Shown: positions 28,233 to 36,575 of the stretch, piece after piece
How the letters are laid out: every line of letters begins with the position of its first letter
Position numbering within the stretch: the first letter of the stretch is position 1
Assembly (NCBI RefSeq): GCF_017811175.1
Contig: NZ_JACWIJ010000002.1
Span: 2,480,001 to 2,544,000 of the forward strand
Source of the DNA: Melaminivora jejuensis
GTDB taxonomy: Bacteria; Pseudomonadota; Gammaproteobacteria; Burkholderiales; Burkholderiaceae_C
Length of the DNA: 64,000 bases
Direction: 5' to 3'
Translations under genes and position numbers: made by a program
The notes under the pieces: generated by a model
Database searches by the model: none
Seen by the model: only the letters and a program-made list of their open reading frames with translations
What the model was told of the DNA's origin: nothing

Positions 28233-29486
28233 ATGAGCACGACAAGCTTCTACGACGCCCTGGAGACACGCAGCAGCGCCGAGCGCGAGGCCGCCTTCAT
28301 GGCGGCACTGCCCCAGCAGGTCGCGCACGCCCGCCAGGCATCCCGGGCCTTCGCCCAGATCCTGGCCGATGCCGATCCCCAGGCCGTCACCAGCCGCGCG
28401 GCGCTGGCGCGCCTGCCGGTCACGCGCAAGTACCAGTTGGCCGAGCGCCAGCAGGAGCAGCGCGCCAGCGACCCCTTCGGCGGCTTTGCCACCGCAGGCT
28501 TCGGCACCGACATGCCGCGCGTGTTCTCCAGCCCCGGCCCGCTGTACGAGCCCGAGGGCCGCACGCCCGACTACTGGCGCATGGCGCGCGCGCTGTACGC
28601 AGCCGGCTTTCGCGCCGGCGAGCTGGTACACAACTGCTTTTCCTACCACTTCGTGCCGGCCGGCTCGATGATGGAGTCCGGCGCCCACGCGCTGGGCTGC
28701 ACGGTGTTCCCGGGCGGCACCGGCCAGACCGAGCAGCAGGTGCAGGCCATGGCCGACCTCAAGCCGGCGGGCTACATCGGCACGCCGAGCTTTCTGAAGA
28801 TCATCGTCGAGAAGGCGCGCGAGATGGGCGTGCCGCTGCCCAGCCTGAGCAAGGCGCTGCTGTCGGCGGAAGCCCTGCCGCCGTCGCTGCGCGAGTGGTT
28901 CGGCGAGCGCGGCATTGCCGCCTACCAGGCCTACGGCACGGCCGACCTGGGCTCGATCGCCTACGAGACCGAAGCGCGCGAGGGCCTGGTGCTCGACGAG
29001 GGCGTGATCGTCGAGATCGTGCGCCCGGGCACGGGCGATCCGGTGCCCGAGGGCGAGGTCGGCGAGTTGGTGGTGACCACGCTCAACCCCCTGTACCCGC
29101 TGATCCGCTTCGGCACGGGCGACCTGTCGGCGGTGCTGCCCGGCCAGTGCCCGACGGGGCGCACCAACACCCGCATCAAGGGCTGGATGGGGCGGGCCGA
29201 CCAGACCACCAAGGTGCGCGGCATGTTCGTGCATCCGGGCCAGATCGCCGCCGTGACGCAGCGCTTTCCGCAGGTGCAGCGCGCCCGCCTGGTGGTCAGC
29301 GGCGAGATGGCCAGCGACCAGATGGTGCTGCGCGTGGAAACCACCGAGACCGCGCCCGGCCTGGCCCTGCAGTTGCAGGAAGCCCTGCGCGAAGTGACCA
29401 AGCTGCGCGGCGAGATCGAGATGCTGCCCCCGGGCAGCCTGCCCAACGACGGCAAGGTCATCGAGGACGCGCGCAGCTACAAGTGA
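28233..29486 (+). CDS. Phenylacetate-CoA ligase-like (PaaK family) adenylate-forming enzyme
   Basis: 417 residues from ATG 28233 with RBS CGGAGGAA. The order of motifs follows PaaK: SSPGPLYEPEG in place of the usual SSGTTG-type loop, AYGTADLGSIAYET (A5), RFGTGDLS, and the C-terminal GRADQTTKVRGMFVHPGQI. It presumably forms a CoA thioester of an aromatic or similar acid. It is the second ligase bracketing the HAAT importer. The altered ATP-loop sequence (SSPGP, without the usual TTG) recurs in many PaaK-like proteins of such clusters as I recall, so it need not mean loss of activity. Confidence 0.85.
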   Translation: MSTTSFYDALETRSSAEREAAFMAALPQQVAHARQASRAFAQILADADPQAVTSRAALARLPVTRKYQLAERQQEQRASDPFGGFATAGFGTDMPRVFSSPGPLYEPEGRTPDYWRMARALYAAGFRAGELVHNCFSYHFVPAGSMMESGAHALGCTVFPGGTGQTEQQVQAMADLKPAGYIGTPSFLKIIVEKAREMGVPLPSLSKALLSAEALPPSLREWFGERGIAAYQAYGTADLGSIAYETEAREGLVLDEGVIVEIVRPGTGDPVPEGEVGELVVTTLNPLYPLIRFGTGDLSAVLPGQCPTGRTNTRIKGWMGRADQTTKVRGMFVHPGQIAAVTQRFPQVQRARLVVSGEMASDQMVLRVETTETAPGLALQLQEALREVTKLRGEIEMLPPGSLPNDGKVIEDARSYK

Positions 29487-29524
29487 GCAAGTGAGCGAAC
29501 GGCGCGCATGGCGCGCGCCGGCGC

Positions 29525-29857
29525 TCACCAGATGACGTCGTGCTCCTCGGCGGCGCTGCGGCGCAGCATGTCGATGAAGGGTGTGGCGCGCTGGCGCAGC
29601 GTCACCGGATCGCGCGCCGGGGCGTCGCCCTCCTGCGCAGCAGCCTCGTCGGCATCGGCGGCCTGGCCGCGCTCGCGCGCTGCCGCCTCCTCGGCGGCCA
29701 CGGCAGCCTGTAGGGCCTCGATGGCTGCCGGAATCTGCGCCACGGTGATGATGCCGTGCGGCTCCTCGCCCTTGCCGACGATCTTGAGCAACTGGCGCGC
29801 ATTGGCCTCCAGCATGATGACGTCGGCAGTGGCGCGGGACTTGAACTTGTAGAGCAT
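29525..29857 (-). CDS. DUF1840 family protein
   Basis: 110 residues from ATG 29857 (MLYKFKSRATADVIMLEAN). Short soluble protein with an Ala/Glu-rich middle and a C-terminal PVTLRQRATPFIDMLRRS. This matches the DUF1840 family common in Burkholderiales, function unknown. Single gene, convergent with the PaaK-like gene. Confidence 0.85.
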   Translation of the reverse strand: MLYKFKSRATADVIMLEANARQLLKIVGKGEEPHGIITVAQIPAAIEALQAAVAAEEAAARERGQAADADEAAAQEGDAPARDPVTLRQRATPFIDMLRRSAAEEHDVIW

Positions 29858-29908
29858 GGGAACCCCTGGGTTGGAAACGGCGATGGCCCGAGGATAAGCC
29901 GGCACACC

Positions 29909-31195
29909 TCAGCCGCCTGCCGCCGGCGCGCCCTGGTACATGTAGGAACGATTGAAGGGATAGTCGCCTTGCGCACCACGCAGGGCGCCGTGCTCGACCT
30001 GGCCGCTGGGGCGCTGGGCCACGATCTGGTGCAGCGCAATCCAGCCGCGCTCGAAGGCCAGGGCGCAGCCGGCCAGGTACAGGCGATAGGCCCGCAGGGC
30101 GCGCGCGCCCTCCTCCAGCCCATGCTGGGCGGCCAGGATGGCCAGCGCCGCGTCCTGGCGCGCCTCCAGCGCATCCGACCAGGCCCACAGCGTGCGCGCG
30201 TAGTGCGGGCGCAGGTTTTCCGTGTCCACCATCTCCAGCCCGCTGCCGGCCAGGTGCTGCAGCGCGGCGCTGATGTGCAGCAACTCGCCGCCGGGAAAGA
30301 TGTAGCGCTCGATGAAGTCACCCAGGCCTGCGCCCAGGCCATCGTTGTCCAGGCCGCCCGCCGTGATGCCGTGGTTCATCAGCAGGCCGCCCGGGCGCAG
30401 CAGCCGCTGCACGGCGGCGAAGTAGCGCGGCATCTGCGCACGGCCCACATGCTCGAACATGCCCACCGAGGCAATCTTGTCGAAGGGCTGCGCCACCTGC
30501 AGCTCGCGCCAGTCCAGCAGCAGCACCTGCACCCGGCCCGCCAGGCCGCGCTGCTCGATCTGCTGTTGCACGTGCGCATGCTGGTTGCGCGACAGGGTGA
30601 TGCCGCTGGCCTGGACGCCGTAGTGCTCGGCCGCCCACAGCAGCAGGCCGCCCCAGCCGCAGCCGATATCCAGGAAACGCTCGTGCGGGCGCAGCAGCAG
30701 CTTTTTGCAGATGTGGTCGAGCTTGGCCTGCTGCGCCTGCTCCAGCGTCATGCCGGCCTCGCGGTAGTAGGCGCAGGAATAGACGCGCCGTGCGTCCAGC
30801 CACAGCGCGTAGAAATCATCCGACAGGTCGTAGTGGAAGCGGATGCTGCGCGCATCGCCGGCCAGCGTATGCGCCGCCCTGGAGCGCGAGCGCGCCAGCA
30901 CGCGCTGCCACCAGCCCATCTGCACGTCGCGCGCCGGATCGAGGCGCAGCAGCGCCGCCGCCGCCGCCATGAGCTGGCGCATATTGCCCTCCAGCGCCAC
31001 GCGGCCCTCGACGATGGCCGCACCCACGTTGCCGATCTCGCCCATGGCCAGCGCCACCAGCGCCATGCGATCCTGGACGCGCAGGCGCACGTCAGCATCG
31101 GGCCGGCCCAGCAGGGTGCCGCCCGGCAGCTCCACCGCCACGCCCACGGGCGACAGGGCCAAGCTTTCTTCCAGCGAATTCAGCAAGTTCTTCAT
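29909..31195 (-). CDS. Cyclopropane-fatty-acyl-phospholipid synthase-like methyltransferase
   Basis: 428 residues from ATG 31195 (MKNLLNSLEESL). The SAM-binding motif is FLDIGCGWGGLLLWAAEHYG. Other Cfa landmarks are HYDLSDDFYALWLD, YSCAYYREAGMTLEQAQ and SVGMFEHVG. E. coli Cfa is 382 residues. The N-terminal 100 residues form an all-alpha/beta lid domain. It adds a methylene group from S-adenosylmethionine across lipid double bonds at the membrane face. The bicarbonate-binding Glu and His of Cfa appear to be kept in GMFEHVG. Confidence 0.9.
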   Translation of the reverse strand: MKNLLNSLEESLALSPVGVAVELPGGTLLGRPDADVRLRVQDRMALVALAMGEIGNVGAAIVEGRVALEGNMRQLMAAAAALLRLDPARDVQMGWWQRVLARSRSRAAHTLAGDARSIRFHYDLSDDFYALWLDARRVYSCAYYREAGMTLEQAQQAKLDHICKKLLLRPHERFLDIGCGWGGLLLWAAEHYGVQASGITLSRNQHAHVQQQIEQRGLAGRVQVLLLDWRELQVAQPFDKIASVGMFEHVGRAQMPRYFAAVQRLLRPGGLLMNHGITAGGLDNDGLGAGLGDFIERYIFPGGELLHISAALQHLAGSGLEMVDTENLRPHYARTLWAWSDALEARQDAALAILAAQHGLEEGARALRAYRLYLAGCALAFERGWIALHQIVAQRPSGQVEHGALRGAQGDYPFNRSYMYQGAPAAGG

Positions 31196-31627
31196 CCCAT
31201 GTCCTCCGGCCAACTCTGGCAGCGCGCCCACGGTAGCGCTGGCGCCTTCAGGGGGTTGCAGGGGCGGCTGCGGTTGGCTGCTGGTGCGCTGTGCGTTTGG
31301 CGTGCGGCGCACCGGCTTGCAGGAGCGCGCGCCAGCAGCAGCAACTGGCATTCTTGGAGCCACCCCAGGCTGGGTCAATGGCCACTGGCCGACAACCCGG
31401 CAAGGCCTTGGCTGACATGGGCATCGCCGCCGACGCCAGCGAAAATAGCCATGAAAAACGGCTTTTACCCTTGTCCAGCAAGCGCTTTCAGCTATTCAAT
31501 CGCGAGCATGAGAACCGATATCCGGCCGCTGCACCTGGCATCCGGGCAGGCTTTTCGGGTAAGCCGGGCCAGCTATGGCCTAATAGCGGGCTTTCGTCTT
31601 TTTTCTTATCGTCCTCAGGAAACCACC
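31196..31627. other. Intergenic interval upstream of the Cfa-like gene and the 53-residue gene
   Basis: 432 bases. It contains dispersed repeat copy 5 (31441-31500) and the ribosome-binding site AGGAAACC of the gene at 31628. No convincing gene is present; open frames on either strand show no family features. Confidence 0.6.
31441..31500 (+). repeat. Dispersed repeat, copy 5
   Basis: AAACGGCTTTTACCCTTGTC then CAGCAAGCGCTTTCAGCTATT. Plus orientation, upstream of the 53-residue gene. Confidence 0.75.
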
Positions 31628-31789
31628 ATGGGCAACAAAATCGTCACCGAAGCCGACCGCAAGGCCACTCCCCGTCCCACCCCCCTGCCCGGCACGTCTC
31701 CGGTGCGCCATGGCCGTGGCCAGCGCATCAGCCTGGAGCGCGGCGTGAACACGCACCACAAGAAGAACCCCGGCAAGCGCCATCGCTGA
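31628..31789 (+). CDS. Small basic protein (53 residues)
   Basis: MGNKIVTEADRK at the start and HHKKNPGKRHR at the end: strongly basic, Pro-rich in the middle (TPRPTPLPGTSP), no hydrophobic segment. RBS AGGAAACC is 5 bases upstream and a good factor-independent terminator lies 24 bases after the stop, so it is a genuine stand-alone unit. The composition suggests nucleic-acid or ribosome binding. I do not recognise a family. Confidence 0.65.
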   Translation: MGNKIVTEADRKATPRPTPLPGTSPVRHGRGQRISLERGVNTHHKKNPGKRHR

Positions 31790-31813
31790 TCGGCCAGCGC
31801 CGGCACCGCTTCC

Positions 31814-31837
31814 AAGCCCTCCCTGCGAGGGCTTTTT
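31814..31837 (+). terminator. Factor-independent terminator of the 53-residue gene
   Basis: Stem AAGCCCTC / GAGGGCTT with loop CCTGC, followed by a run of T. Confidence 0.85.
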
Positions 31838-31903
31838 CATGCGCTGCCGCACAATCGCGCCACCGCCCACGCCTGCGCCGCAGCCACGGCCACCCCGACT
31901 GCC

Positions 31904-32467
31904 ATGTCCGATACCCCCGCGCGCCCCGTGACCGAAGACGCCCCGTCCCTGTACCGCTGGCTGGCGCAGCAGGCCGCGCCAGGCACGGCCCTGACAACGC
32001 TGCACATCGGCGGCTCGCACAGCACGCTGGCCAGCGGCATGGCGGGCAGCGCGCCCCTCATGCAGCGCACGCTCGACCTGGGCGCACGCGTCCTCGCCAC
32101 CACCCGTTTTGCCGGCGACGAGCCGCAGCCGCACGAACTGCAGGCGGCGGCGCAGGCGGCGCAGGCCGTCTTCGCGCCACTGCGCCAGCGGCTGGCGCCC
32201 CACTCCCGGCTCTACAGCGCCGACAGCGGCATCCGCCGCATCGCCCTGGCGGCCGGCCTGCCGGCGCAGCCGGGCATGGAACTGCCGCTGGCCAGCATCG
32301 AGGCCGTGTTCCAGCGCCTGCTGGGCCAGGCACCGCCGGACGCGGCTGGCGCTGCCCCGCCCCTGCCCGGCGAGGGCCGCTTCGCCGCTGCCGTGCTCAT
32401 CCTGCGCGCGGCCCTGCTGGCGCTGGGCTTCGAGCGCATCCACCTGCGCTCGGACGCGCTGGCCTGA
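31904..32467 (+). CDS. Conserved hypothetical protein
   Basis: 187 residues, soluble, Ala/Leu-rich. Visible features are LHIGGSHSTLASGMAG, then RVLATTRFAGDEPQPHEL and a C-terminal VLILRAALLALGFERIHLRS. No catalytic motif or membrane segment. GTC-rich codon use matches its neighbours. It ends 6 bases before the aminopeptidase start, so the two are probably cotranscribed. Not recognised. Confidence 0.6.
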   Translation: MSDTPARPVTEDAPSLYRWLAQQAAPGTALTTLHIGGSHSTLASGMAGSAPLMQRTLDLGARVLATTRFAGDEPQPHELQAAAQAAQAVFAPLRQRLAPHSRLYSADSGIRRIALAAGLPAQPGMELPLASIEAVFQRLLGQAPPDAAGAAPPLPGEGRFAAAVLILRAALLALGFERIHLRSDALA

Positions 32468-32473
32468 AAGAAT

Positions 32474-33631
32474 GTGAACGGATCGCCCAGGCCCGCCAGA
32501 CCCGCGCCTGGCCGGCACTGCGCCGCCCTGGCCTGCGCCGCCGTGCTGCTGGCGGGCTGCGCCCAGACCGGCGATGCGCTGGGCTACTACTGGCAATCGC
32601 TGCGCGGGCACCTGGACATCCTGCAGGCCGCGCGGCCCCTGCCCGAGTGGCTGGACGCTCCCGACACACCCGAGCCGCTGCGCCAGCGCCTGCGTCTGGC
32701 GCAGCAGGTGCGCGCCTTTGCCAGCGCACAGTTGGCACTGCCGGACAACGCCAGCTACCGCCGCTACGCCCGGCTGCCGCGCAGCGCCGCCGTGTGGAAC
32801 GTGGTGGCCGCGCCACCGTGGTCGCTGCAGCTGCATACCTGGTGCTTTCCGGTCACGGGCTGCATCGGCTACCGGGGCTATTTCGATCAGGCCGCCGCGC
32901 AGGCCGAAGCCGCGCGGCTGGCGCGCACCGGGCTGGAGGTGAACGTCTATCCGGTGCCGGCGTACTCCACGCTGGGCTACAGCAACTGGCTGGGCGGCGA
33001 TCCGCTGCTATCCACCTTCATCGGCTGGCCCGAGGGCGACTTCGTGCGCCTGCTGCTGCACGAGCTGGCGCACCAGGTGGCCTACGCCAGCGGCGACACG
33101 CCGTTCAACGAGTCCTACGCCAGCGCCGTCGAGCGCCTGGGCGTGCGCCAGTGGCTAGACGCCCATGCCGACGCCGCCACGCGCAGCGCCTGGGAGCGCA
33201 GCGAACAGCGCCGCCAGCAGTGGCGCGAGCTGACCAGCGCCACACGCGCCCGGCTGGCGGCGCTGTATGCCTCCCCGGATCAAGAGCCAAATTCGGCGCA
33301 AACCCTTGACCAGCAAGCGCTGGCAGCTATGAAAAAAGAAGTTTTTGCCGAGTTTGCCGCCGCCTACGCCCGGCTGCGCGCCGGCTGGCTGGCGGCAGGC
33401 GTGGCGCCGGCACAACTGGCCGGGCTGGATCGCTGGGTGGCCAGCGCCAACAACGCCAGCTTTGCCGCACAGGGCGCCTACGACGACCAGGTGCCGGCCT
33501 TCCTGGCGCTGTTTGCCCAGCTCGGCGGAGACTGGCCGCGCTTTCATGCCGCCGTGCAGGCGCTGGCCCGGGCGCCGGCGCCCGAGCGCGAGGCGCAGAT
33601 GCGCCAGCTCAGCCGCGCAGCGACTCGATGA
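32474..33631 (+). CDS. Predicted zinc aminopeptidase lipoprotein with an in-frame repeat insertion
   Basis: 385 residues from GTG 32474. Signal sequence ALACAAVLLAGC with lipobox LAGC places it on a membrane as a lipoprotein. The zinc motif is LLHELAHQVAY, followed by FNESYASAVERLG; together these mark the predicted-aminopeptidase family PF10023. Residues about 271-290 (PNSAQTLDQQALAAMKK) are encoded by dispersed repeat copy 6 and sit in a helical region away from the zinc site. The 3' end overlaps the convergent acyl-CoA-binding protein gene by 23 bases. Confidence 0.85.
   Translation: MNGSPRPARPAPGRHCAALACAAVLLAGCAQTGDALGYYWQSLRGHLDILQAARPLPEWLDAPDTPEPLRQRLRLAQQVRAFASAQLALPDNASYRRYARLPRSAAVWNVVAAPPWSLQLHTWCFPVTGCIGYRGYFDQAAAQAEAARLARTGLEVNVYPVPAYSTLGYSNWLGGDPLLSTFIGWPEGDFVRLLLHELAHQVAYASGDTPFNESYASAVERLGVRQWLDAHADAATRSAWERSEQRRQQWRELTSATRARLAALYASPDQEPNSAQTLDQQALAAMKKEVFAEFAAAYARLRAGWLAAGVAPAQLAGLDRWVASANNASFAAQGAYDDQVPAFLALFAQLGGDWPRFHAAVQALARAPAPEREAQMRQLSRAATR
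33284..33342 (+). repeat. Dispersed repeat, copy 6 (inside the aminopeptidase gene)
   Basis: CAAACCCTTGACCAGCAAGC then GCTGGCAGCTATGAAAAAA. Plus orientation and translated in frame. Confidence 0.85.
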
Positions 33632-33866
33632 GGTCGATGTACTGCTGCTTGGCCGCGTCGGCGTCCGTGCCCTTGAGCTTTTCCCAGGCGTCCCACTTGG
33701 CGCGGCCCACGATGTCGGAAAAGCTCGGCTTCTTGTCCTGGTTGTCGCCGACCGTGGCCTGCTTGTACAGGGCGTAGATCTTGAGCAGCGTCGGGTTGTC
33801 CGGGCGCTCGCTCAGGTTCTTGGAATTGGCGACGGCGGCCTCGAAGGTGGCGTTCAGATCGGACAT
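33609..33866 (-). CDS. Acyl-CoA-binding protein
   Basis: 85 residues, the standard ACBP size. MSDLNATFEAAVANSK, then LLKIYALYKQATVGDN, KPSFSDIVGRAKWDAWEKLKG and AKQQYIDLIESL show the conserved Tyr, Lys and Trp that bind the CoA headgroup. It buffers and delivers long-chain acyl-CoA in the cytosol. RBS GGAGAG precedes ATG 33866. Its tail overlaps the convergent peptidase gene. Confidence 0.95.
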   Translation of the reverse strand: MSDLNATFEAAVANSKNLSERPDNPTLLKIYALYKQATVGDNQDKKPSFSDIVGRAKWDAWEKLKGTDADAAKQQYIDLIESLRG

Positions 33867-33937
33867 GGGTGGCTCTCTCCTGGGTACAAGAATGGGAAGG
33901 CGCCAGTGTAGTCAAGAATCGAACGACCGTGCTTTTC

Positions 33938-33967
33938 CGTTGTGCGCCGTGCATCGGACGCACAACG
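33938..33967. promoter_or_regulatory. Inverted repeat between the M20 and ACBP genes
   Basis: CGTTGTGCG, 12-base loop, CGCACAACG: a perfect 9-bp stem 9 bases past the end of the M20 gene. It has no T run in the direction of transcription. Possible processing or weak termination element. Confidence 0.45.
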
Positions 33968-33975
33968 CTCGTCGC

Positions 33976-35187
33976 TCAGCCTGCTGCCTGCCCCAGCCAC
34001 TGGCGCGCCAGCTCGACCCAGAAGGTACCGCCCAGCGGGATCAGCTCGTCGTTGAAGTCGTAGCTGGGGTTGTGCAGCGTACATGGCCCGCCGCCGTGGC
34101 CGATCGTGCGGTGGTCGCCCTCGCCATTGCCGATGAAGACGTAGGCACCGGGCCGGGCCTGCAGCATGAAGGAGAAATCCTCCGCGCCCATGGTCGGCTC
34201 CTGAGCGCGCACGTTGTCATGGCCGACGATGCCGGCCATGACGCGAGCGGCGAATTCGGCCTCGGCAGCGGAGTTGATGGTCGGCGGGTAGTTGCGCACG
34301 AACTCAAACTCGACGCTGGCCTCGAAGGCCGCGCAGGTGTGCTCGGCCACGGCGCGCATCCGCCGCTCGATCAGGTCGAGCACCTCGATGGAGAAGGTGC
34401 GCACCGTGCCCTGCAGCTCGCAAAAATCGGGCACCACGTTGGTGGCCTCGCCGGCGCGCAGCATGGTCACCGAGATGACGCCGGCGTCCACGGGCTTTTT
34501 GTTGCGGCTGATGATGTTCTGGAAGGCCTGCACCATCTGGCAGGCCACCGGCACCGGGTCTATGCCCAGGTGCGGCATGGCGCCATGCGCGCCTTTGCCA
34601 CGGATGGTGATCTTGAACTCGTTGCTGGACGCCATGACCGGCCCGGCACTGACCGCGAAACTGCCCACCGGCAGGCCCGGCCAGTTGTGCATACCGAACA
34701 CTGCCTGCATCGGAAACTGCTCCAGCAGGCCGTCCTTGAGCATCTCGCGCGCGCCGCCGCCGCCTTCCTCTGCCGGCTGGAAGATCAGATAGACGGTGCC
34801 GTCGAAGTCGCGGTTGGCGGAGTCGGCGAAATGCCGCGCCGCCGCCAGCAGCATGGCGACATGGCCGTCATGGCCGCAGGCGTGCATCTTGCCGGGGTGG
34901 CGGCTGGCGTGCGCGAAGGTGTTGAACTCCTGCATGGGCAGGGCGTCCATGTCGGCGCGCAGGCCCACGGCGCGGCCACTGGCGCCGCCGTCGCGGCCAT
35001 GCACGATGCCGACCACGCCGGTCGTGCCCAGGCCGCGATGGGTGGGAATGCCCCACTCGGCCAGCTTGGCGGCGATCACATCGGCGGTGCGCACCTCCTC
35101 GAAGCACAGCTCCGGGTGGGCGTGGATGTCGCGCCGCACGGCGGCGATGGCGGCGGCTTCGAGGGCGATGGAGTCGATGATTTTCAT
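33976..35187 (-). CDS. M20 family amidohydrolase (hippurate hydrolase type)
   Basis: 403 residues from ATG 35187. Cleaves N-acyl amino acids with a two-metal centre. It shows the family series RRDIHAHPELCFEE, GLRADMDALPMQE, MHACGHDGHVAMLL, FQPAEEGGGGAREML and EDFSFMLQARPG. The lid domain GKGAHGAMPH is intact. It is monocistronic. The natural substrate (hippurate, N-acetyl or other acyl amino acid) cannot be told. Confidence 0.93.
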   Translation of the reverse strand: MKIIDSIALEAAAIAAVRRDIHAHPELCFEEVRTADVIAAKLAEWGIPTHRGLGTTGVVGIVHGRDGGASGRAVGLRADMDALPMQEFNTFAHASRHPGKMHACGHDGHVAMLLAAARHFADSANRDFDGTVYLIFQPAEEGGGGAREMLKDGLLEQFPMQAVFGMHNWPGLPVGSFAVSAGPVMASSNEFKITIRGKGAHGAMPHLGIDPVPVACQMVQAFQNIISRNKKPVDAGVISVTMLRAGEATNVVPDFCELQGTVRTFSIEVLDLIERRMRAVAEHTCAAFEASVEFEFVRNYPPTINSAAEAEFAARVMAGIVGHDNVRAQEPTMGAEDFSFMLQARPGAYVFIGNGEGDHRTIGHGGGPCTLHNPSYDFNDELIPLGGTFWVELARQWLGQAAG

Positions 35188-35395
35188 GGGGTCTGCCTGG
35201 AATGTGCTTCGTCGTCCTTGGAAGCCGGCCAGTCTAGCGGCGCCGGCGCAACCCTGGCGCTGCGCCGGACATGGCGCGCAGCGTGCCGGCCACGACGCCC
35301 AGGCGCCCACCTGCCGCTGTTGCCGTTGCATGGCCAGCACCGGCGCGGGAGCGGGAGCACGAGCAGCGCACCGCCCCAGGCCCATCGGGCCACAC

Positions 35396-35440
35396 AAGAA
35401 ATAGCTTGCAGCGCCTGACAGGCAAGGGCTGGAGATCGAT
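35396..35440 (-). repeat. Dispersed repeat, copy 7
   Basis: On the minus strand: CCAGCCCTTGCCTGTCAGGC then GCTGCAAGCTATTTCTTG. It lies in the 618-base gene-poor interval 35188-35805. The first 200 bases of that interval hold nothing I can recognise. Confidence 0.65.
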
Positions 35441-35522
35441 TCAACGATTCAAGGCCTCCCGCAAATACTGATGAGGCACTCGAGCTGCCATGGCCAAAGC
35501 CACTCCTGTGGCCGGCTGCGGG

Positions 35523-35757
35523 CCGGCTGCGGCGAACCGGCCAGGCCTTCGACAGCAGCCCGCTACCAGCCCATGCAGGCGTTCAGATGCCTGAGGGCCC
35601 CCGCCTTGCAGCGAGGCATCCACAGGCGCGGCCGGCTGCATAGGCATTGACGTTTTGCACGTGCCAGGCCCGCACCCGTATGCCGTGGCTGAAGTTGAAC
35701 GCCTGGTGCTGCACGCCCAGGGCGCGCGCCAGCGCACGATCCTGGCGGGCGGCAGCG
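35523..35757 (-). pseudogene. IS1595-type transposase relic (C-terminal fragment)
   Basis: On the minus strand one frame gives DRALARALGVQHQAFNFSHG followed by RVRAWHVQNVNAY, closely matching the C-terminal part of IS1595-family DDE transposases. After a frame slip, WMPRCKAG and LRHLNACMGW correspond to the WMxRFxGVATxYLxxYLGW segment. The catalytic residues, the N-terminus and both insertion-sequence ends are gone. The relic abuts the regulator gene at 35806. Confidence 0.6.
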
Positions 35758-35805
35758 GCGCGCGCGCAAGCCGCGAGAATGCGGCTTTTTGCCCTGTCCG
35801 CCACC

Positions 35806-36474
35806 ATGAGCCGCCCCGAGAGCCCTTCGCCACCTACCGCTTCGCCGACCCCCGCCGAGATCCTGGCTGCCGTGCTGCCGGGAGCCCTGGCGGCCGAGGA
35901 GAGGCGCGCGCCCGTGGGCAAGACCGAGGTCGGCGCCAAGCTGCGCCGCGCCCGCAAGGCGCGCGGGCTGACGCTGGAGCAGGTGGCCGCGCGCAGCGGC
36001 CTGGCGCTGTCGACCATCTCCAAGGCCGAGCGCGGCCAGATCGCGCTGAGCTACGAAAAGATGCTCAAGCTGGGCAGCGCGCTGGACATCGACCTGACGC
36101 GCCTGTTCATAGTGGGCGATGCGCCCGACGGACAGCCACGGCCCACCGTGGTCAAGGATCGCTTCGCCGACGTGCAGCACTATGAGACCGGGCCTTACGC
36201 CTACAGCGTGCTGTGCGGCGCCTTTCCCGACAAGAAGATGCAGCCGCTGATGGCGGTGATCCATGCGCGCGAGGCGGGCGACTTCTCCGAGACCATCCGC
36301 CACCCCGGGCAGGAGTTCGTGATGGTGCTGCACGGGCAGGTACGCATCCTGTTCGAGAACGGCGAAACCATCGAACTGGCCCGCCACGAGGCCGCGTACT
36401 TCGACAGCGGCATCGGCCACGTGTACGTGAGCCTGAGCGCCGAGCCGGCGCAGGTGCTCTCTGTGTGCTGCTGA
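35806..36474 (+). CDS. XRE-family regulator with C-terminal cupin domain
   Basis: 222 residues from ATG 35806. The helix-turn-helix at about 45-100 contains KLRRARKARGLTLEQVAARS and STISKAERGQI. A cupin sensor domain at about 140-220 has HPGQEFVMVLHGQVRILFENG. This architecture (PuuR type) controls polyamine and amino-acid catabolism, usually with a small-molecule ligand in the cupin. It lies 101 bases upstream of a DauA-like dehydrogenase on the same strand, with a tandem-repeat site between them, and probably represses it. Confidence 0.9.
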   Translation: MSRPESPSPPTASPTPAEILAAVLPGALAAEERRAPVGKTEVGAKLRRARKARGLTLEQVAARSGLALSTISKAERGQIALSYEKMLKLGSALDIDLTRLFIVGDAPDGQPRPTVVKDRFADVQHYETGPYAYSVLCGAFPDKKMQPLMAVIHAREAGDFSETIRHPGQEFVMVLHGQVRILFENGETIELARHEAAYFDSGIGHVYVSLSAEPAQVLSVCC

Positions 36475-36525
36475 CTCCCCGGCGGGCCGCCCTCGGTAAA
36501 AACCCTGACTTCACAAGGCTTGCCT

Positions 36526-36570
36526 AAAAATTTTCTTATCGGATAATTTTCTGATCGGAAAAATTAGGGC
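36526..36570 (+). promoter_or_regulatory. Tandem direct-repeat operator and promoter region of the dauA-like gene
   Basis: Two 14-base direct repeats, AATTTTCTTATCGG (36529-36542) and AATTTTCTGATCGG (36545-36558), spaced 16 bases start to start, in an AT-rich patch. Flanking CCTAAAAATT and AAAAATTAGG form a partial inverted repeat around them. This is the likely binding site of the upstream XRE-cupin regulator. Confidence 0.65.
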
Positions 36571-36575
36571 TACCT

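Noticed and set aside
35441..35833. A 130-residue open frame on the minus strand
   Set aside because: It lacks gene-like composition in this frame; it overlaps the transposase relic and only picks up fragments of it.
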